24,502 nucleotides of DNA from Baffinella frigidus (Eukaryota > Cryptophyceae > Cryptomonadales > Baffinellaceae), in NCBI GenBank assembly GCA_026770585.1, contig MU646689.1, forward strand, positions 241,664 to 266,165, in the 5' to 3' direction. Shown piece after piece: positions 21,852 to 24,502 of the stretch; positions within the stretch are counted from its first letter, which is position 1, and every line of letters begins with the position of its first letter. The translations under genes and the position numbers were made by a program. The notes below the pieces were generated by a model. That model had not been told where the DNA came from, ran no database searches, and was given only the letters and a program-made list of their open reading frames with translations.

Positions 21852-21866
21852 GGTGTGGAGACAGAA

Positions 21867-22151
21867 CTAGCCACACAGCGGGCTACGCAGGGCACAAAAT
21901 GTCGATTCGGGGCTATGGCGCGAGGAGGTTTTGTCTCTGTGCCCTGCTAGTGCCCTGCTAGAAACGATTGGTTATCGCGCCCTAGCAAGAGCACGATACG
22001 ACCTAGGACCTACGGTAGGCAATCTACGCAGGGCAAAACATGTCAGATCTAGGGCATTTTCCGTTGCCTTATCCGTACCTTACCCGTACCTTACCCGTAC
22101 ATTACCTTGTCCGTACATTTTTTTGCCCTGCGTAGCCCGCTGTGAGGCTAG
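21867..22151. mobile_element. P8-related compound foldback
   Basis: Outer arms ctagccacacagcgggctac / gtagcccgctgtgaggctag, extended by gcagggca..aaaatgt. The interior repeats ctacggtaggcaatctacgc and has tandem ttacccgtacc/ttatccgtacc units. Confidence 0.7.
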
Positions 22152-22288
22152 AAACGATTCGCAAGCGATCAGACCTAGGACCTACGGTAGGCAATCCGTA
22201 GGGACATAGGGGGGTTCCTACGGATATGGTAACGGAAAATGCCTGAGGTTTGACAATTTTTTCCCTGCATAGCCCGCTGTGTGGCTAG
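22151..22288. mobile_element. P8 element, second in tandem
   Basis: Starts gaaacgattcgcaagcgatc, core ctacggtaggcaatccgtag, ends cctgcatagcccgctgtgtg, gctag. The phrase gctagaaacgattg recurs at 21956, 22147 and 22284, marking unit borders. Confidence 0.65.
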
Positions 22289-22304
22289 TAACGATTGGCA
22301 AGGA

Positions 22305-22496
22305 CATCCACCAACCCTCACGGAAGGACCAAATCGATTGATTTCGTCCTGTTCCCAAATGTGATTTTGTACCAAGATTGGGACTTAAGTTGACACAGAG
22401 ACCCCAGATATGGGGTCTCTGCAAGGGGTTCTCCTCTCCGGGGAATCTGAGGTCTGAAAATCGACGATTTGGTCTTTCGGTGAGGGTTGGTAGATG
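22305..22496. mobile_element. P7 foldback element, copy 1
   Basis: 192 bp with ~40-bp inverted arms (catccaccaaccctcacgga / tcggtgagggttggtagatg), continuing to ggaccaaatcgat / cgacgatttggtc. The interior has the hairpin gagaccccagatatggggtctc. Confidence 0.85.
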
Positions 22497-22501
22497 GCAG
22501 A

Positions 22502-22674
22502 GCGGTCCACCAGCCCTTGGAGGTGGCTCAAATAGTGCCGTTGAACCTGTTAGATTTGCCTTGGCTGGAGGTCGGATCCGACCTCCAGATCAAAAGTGAA
22601 CACATTTTCGATGCAAAATCAACTTTTGGGGTTCATGTTTCATGTTTGATCCACCTCGGAGGGCTAGTGGGTCG
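22502..22674. mobile_element. P7 foldback element, copy 2 (diverged)
   Basis: Arms gtccaccagcccttggaggt / cacctcggagggctagtggg. Contains a perfect 24-bp palindrome at 22565-22588 (ctggaggtcgga followed by its complement). Confidence 0.7.
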
Positions 22675-22677
22675 TCT

Positions 22678-22866
22678 GGGGCTGTGGCGCGAGGAGTCCT
22701 CATGCGGGAGGGAGGTGGTGCCGGCGAGGACCATGTTTCCAAAAGAAAGAAAAGACTCTGCACCACCATGTCTCCGTGCCGTTGCCAAGCCTTCAGTCTG
22801 AAGCTATGGCGCGGGGAGCCCGCATGCGGGAGGGTGGGGGCGTCGGCGGGGACCTTCCTCCAAAAA
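22678..22866. repeat. Direct duplication of ~65 bp
   Basis: 22678-22745 and 22796-22866 both read ctrtggcgcgrggag, then gcatgcgggagggnggggg-type sequence. Differences occur in all codon positions, so it may be an exon-edge copy like those elsewhere, but the frame is not certain. Confidence 0.5.
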
Positions 22867-23092
22867 ATACGACAGCTCCCTTAACAACAGCCTGCTATCC
22901 AGAAAGCTAGAGAAAAGGTTCCGAAAGGCTTTTCGGGAGAGAGCAGGCAAGCTGGAGGTGCCAGGGAAACCGACAACTTCCATGCAACCTGCTGAGTGGG
23001 GGGCAGGGCGGCAGGAAACGAAGAGGACGGCAGCCTATCTGCCAACCTCTCCCGCACCTACAGCCTGGCAGCCTGACGCTGATGCCATCTGA
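22805..23092 (+). CDS. Possible terminal exon of an unknown plus-strand gene
   Basis: A frame open for 95 codons to TGA at 23090-23092. The well-composed part is SSKKYDSSLNNSLLSRKLEK, RFRKAFRERAGKLEVPGKPT, then TSMQPAEW and a Pro/Thr-rich tail ending PDADAI. There is no convincing ATG at the front, so it would enter by splicing. Candidate acceptors are ctgaag (22803) and ttaacaacag (22890). It has a basic, charged stretch and no recognised domain. A chance open frame in G/C-rich DNA is a real alternative. Confidence 0.3.
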   Translation, partial: YGAGSPHAGGWGRRRGPSSKKYDSSLNNSLLSRKLEKRFRKAFRERAGKLEVPGKPTTSMQPAEWGAGRQETKRTAAYLPTSPAPTAWQPDADAI

Positions 23093-23281
23093 GGATTTCG
23101 AAAGAGGAGCGAGGAAAACGCGTGGGGCTGTTGGAGGGGGTGCGGGCAGGCAGGCGGGCGCGAACCGGAACGAGGGGGGTATCATGCGAGCTTTCTGGGC
23201 CTCCCAACCCCATCGTGAGGGACGACTCGCAGCAGCCCATTTTGAGAACGCTCCCCAATCCCTGCCTGATTTCCTCCAGGC

Positions 23282-23316
23282 CGCCGGAGGGGGCCAGGCC
23301 GCCGGAGGGGGCTGAT
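23282..23316. repeat. Two-copy 17-bp tandem repeat
   Basis: ggccgccggagggggccagg, ccgccggagggggc. Part of a G/C-rich stretch (23100-23615) with no recognised gene that could include the promoter of the gene at 23616. Confidence 0.6.
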
Positions 23317-23615
23317 TTTGTACTGCAAAAAATGCTTTTTACCAAAATTGTACCAGCTGATCTTAAATTCGTTTTAAAACACCGGAGTTCCCCGCCGGCC
23401 TGTCCTCTCTCACGGAAACGGGAGTCGAGGGGCCCTCCCCTCCCTCGCAAAAGAGGGATTCCACATCCTCTTCCAGTGGGAGCCACTCAGTTTCGCCTCT
23501 CCTTCGTCCCGGGCTGCGAGCAACGCGCTCGCACGACAGGATCCTGGCCCTGGAGATACATCCTGAGAGGGATCCTCAGCCAGCACCGCGACTCGCGGAG
23601 CCGAGCGAGGGCAGG

Positions 23616-24136
23616 ATGGCTGTGGGGAAGGGCGACTGCGCGCTCCTGACGGCGGCGGCGTCAAAAAAGGGCCAGGCTGTGGAGGTGGAGCTCTGCGGGA
23701 GGACGGTTGCTGTGTTTGTGGACGACGATCTCGGTGCGATCCTATATCCGAGGGTTCAGGATCTACGTTCAGGGTTCAGGGTTTAGGGTTCAGGGTTCAG
23801 GGTTCAGGGTTTGGGGTCTAGGGTTCAGGGGTTTAGCAGACCATCTCGGCATATCCCAAAGGGATCCTAAACCCTAAACCCCAGACCCTAACCCCTAAGC
23901 CCTAAACCCTAAACCCTAAACCCTAGACCCTAAACCCTAAACCCTCGAGTCGGGCGACTCAGCCCGACTTGGGCTCCTTCTAATCCTCAACCCGACTCAT
24001 CCTCATCCCTCACCCCGAAACCCCAACCCTGCGCCGCTCCGCAGGGGAGAGCGGGCAGGTGTGGTCAGCGTCACGCATGCTCGGTGACCTCCTCGCGGCC
24101 AACAATGTACCTCTCCAGGGGAAACGCGTCCTCGAG
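23616..24136 (+). CDS. METTL21/FAM86-like lysine methyltransferase, exons 1-2 (partial)
   Basis: Two exons that splice in frame: 23616-23733 (39 codons + 1 base) and 24045-24136 (2 bases + 30 codons), with intron 23734-24044. Start ATG is in a strong context (gcaggATGG). Exon 1 encodes MAVGKGDCALLTAAASKKGQ, then AVEVELCGRTVAVFVDDDL; donor ctcg|gtgcga. Acceptor ccgctccgcag opens exon 2: GESGQVWSASRMLGDLLAAN, then NVPLQGKRVLE. Known members of the Methyltransf_16 group (METTL21, FAM86/EEF2KMT) have a DxLG..G..VW.aa..L..yL...........GkrVLELG pattern leading into the SAM-binding glycine loop. The sequence reaches VLE (residue 70) just before that loop. The rest is outside the window or lost, because a P7 foldback begins right after the GAG codon. 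Expected role by family: SAM-dependent protein lysine methylation in cytosol or nucleus; substrate unknown. Confidence 0.65.
23752..23948. repeat. Intron with G-rich then C-rich heptamers
   Basis: 23752-23835 holds TTCAGGG/TTTAGGG units and 23866-23948 holds CCCTAAA units, within the methyltransferase intron. The two blocks are roughly complementary. The C-rich block, followed by ctcatccctcaccccg, leads to the acceptor. Confidence 0.85.
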
Positions 24137-24333
24137 GTCCACCAGCCCTCACGGGGGGACCAAATTGATGATTTTCGACCTTTTGTGCAAAACACCTTTA
24201 AAACTCCCAACGCCCTGAGAATGGGAGTTTTGAAGGAATTCTTTTTTGTCAGCACCTCGAATTGAGGTGCTGTCACGGTAAAACGGCTCAAAGGTTTTCG
24301 ATGATTTGGCCTCACCGTGAGGGTTGGTGGGTC
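24135..24333. mobile_element. P7 foldback element, copy 3
   Basis: Arms ggtccaccagccctcacggg / cgtgagggttggtgggtc, continuing to accaaattgatgattttcga / tcgatgatttggcc. Inner hairpins aaaactccca..tgggagtttt and cagcacctcgaattgaggtg, ctg. It begins at the 3' border of methyltransferase exon 2. Confidence 0.85.
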
Positions 24334-24378
24334 TTCCCCCTCTTGATCCCTCTTGAAAGCGTCTTGGAGGTCTCATGG

Positions 24379-24427
24379 GGTTAGGGTGTAGGGTGTAGGG
24401 GGTCTCTCCACTGAAGAGTCTAGGGGT

Positions 24428-24501
<74 letters not shown>

Positions 24502-24502
24502 G
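24379..24502. repeat. TGTAGGG and TTGAGGG arrays to window end
   Basis: Two TGTAGGG units, a short spacer, then about eleven pure TTGAGGG units running off the edge. Confidence 0.95.

Noticed and set aside
23058-23649. Long overlapping open frames on both strands (142 and 175 codons)
   Set aside because: G/C-rich DNA with few stops. The frames contradict each other and show no domain or conserved codon pattern. The shorter 23616 frame with matching splice phase is better supported.

Overview
The window looks like nuclear DNA of a eukaryote, most likely a microalga or related protist. The evidence is dispersed plant/algal-type telomere-like heptamers (CCCTAAA and one-base variants), spliced micro-exons with GT..AG borders, many palindromic MITE-like elements, long AT and GA microsatellites and an assembly gap of 595 N. 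No prokaryotic operon, rRNA or tRNA was seen. I cannot place it to a lineage from sequence alone.

Layout. (1) 1-3800: plus-strand split gene of unknown product. Three short exons (a 521-592, b 1899-1972, c 3597-3665) keep one reading frame across their junctions, and each has several extra partial copies in the introns. Those introns are made of CCCTAAA-like heptamers and a roughly 29-bp repeat. (2) 3830-10500: a nest of palindromic elements. About 13 near-complete copies of one ~120-bp family (P1) and several of a second (P2) surround one plausible single-exon ORF (7181-7447, Cys-rich C-terminus). (3) 10500-12140: G-rich heptamer arrays and one P4 element, then the N gap (12142-12736). (4) 12737-20430: minus-strand ankyrin-repeat gene or pseudogene. 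Its exons, in transcription order, are 18709-18638, 17435-17383, 15957-15894, 14997-14924, 14046-~13956 and possibly 12833-12737. Phases match at four consecutive junctions and the joined product has 33-residue ankyrin spacing. Every exon is accompanied by partial copies. (5) 20450-22680: heptamer arrays, a nine-copy composite repeat and further foldback elements. (6) 22805-23092: possible terminal exon of another plus-strand gene. (7) 23616-24136: first two exons of a METTL21/FAM86-type lysine methyltransferase gene, with a foldback element starting at the end of exon 2.

The most interesting signals are the following. Exon-edge copies fill the introns: acceptor-side copies upstream of the complete exon, donor-side copies downstream, often about 170-216 bp apart. 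Pairs of filled and empty insertion sites inside the window show that three unrelated palindromic families insert at TA. At least one palindrome has matching changes in both arms. The heptamer arrays keep a 7-bp register while changing sequence, and several introns begin with a G-rich and end with a C-rich array. These readings come from inspection only; no database search, folding or splice model was run.
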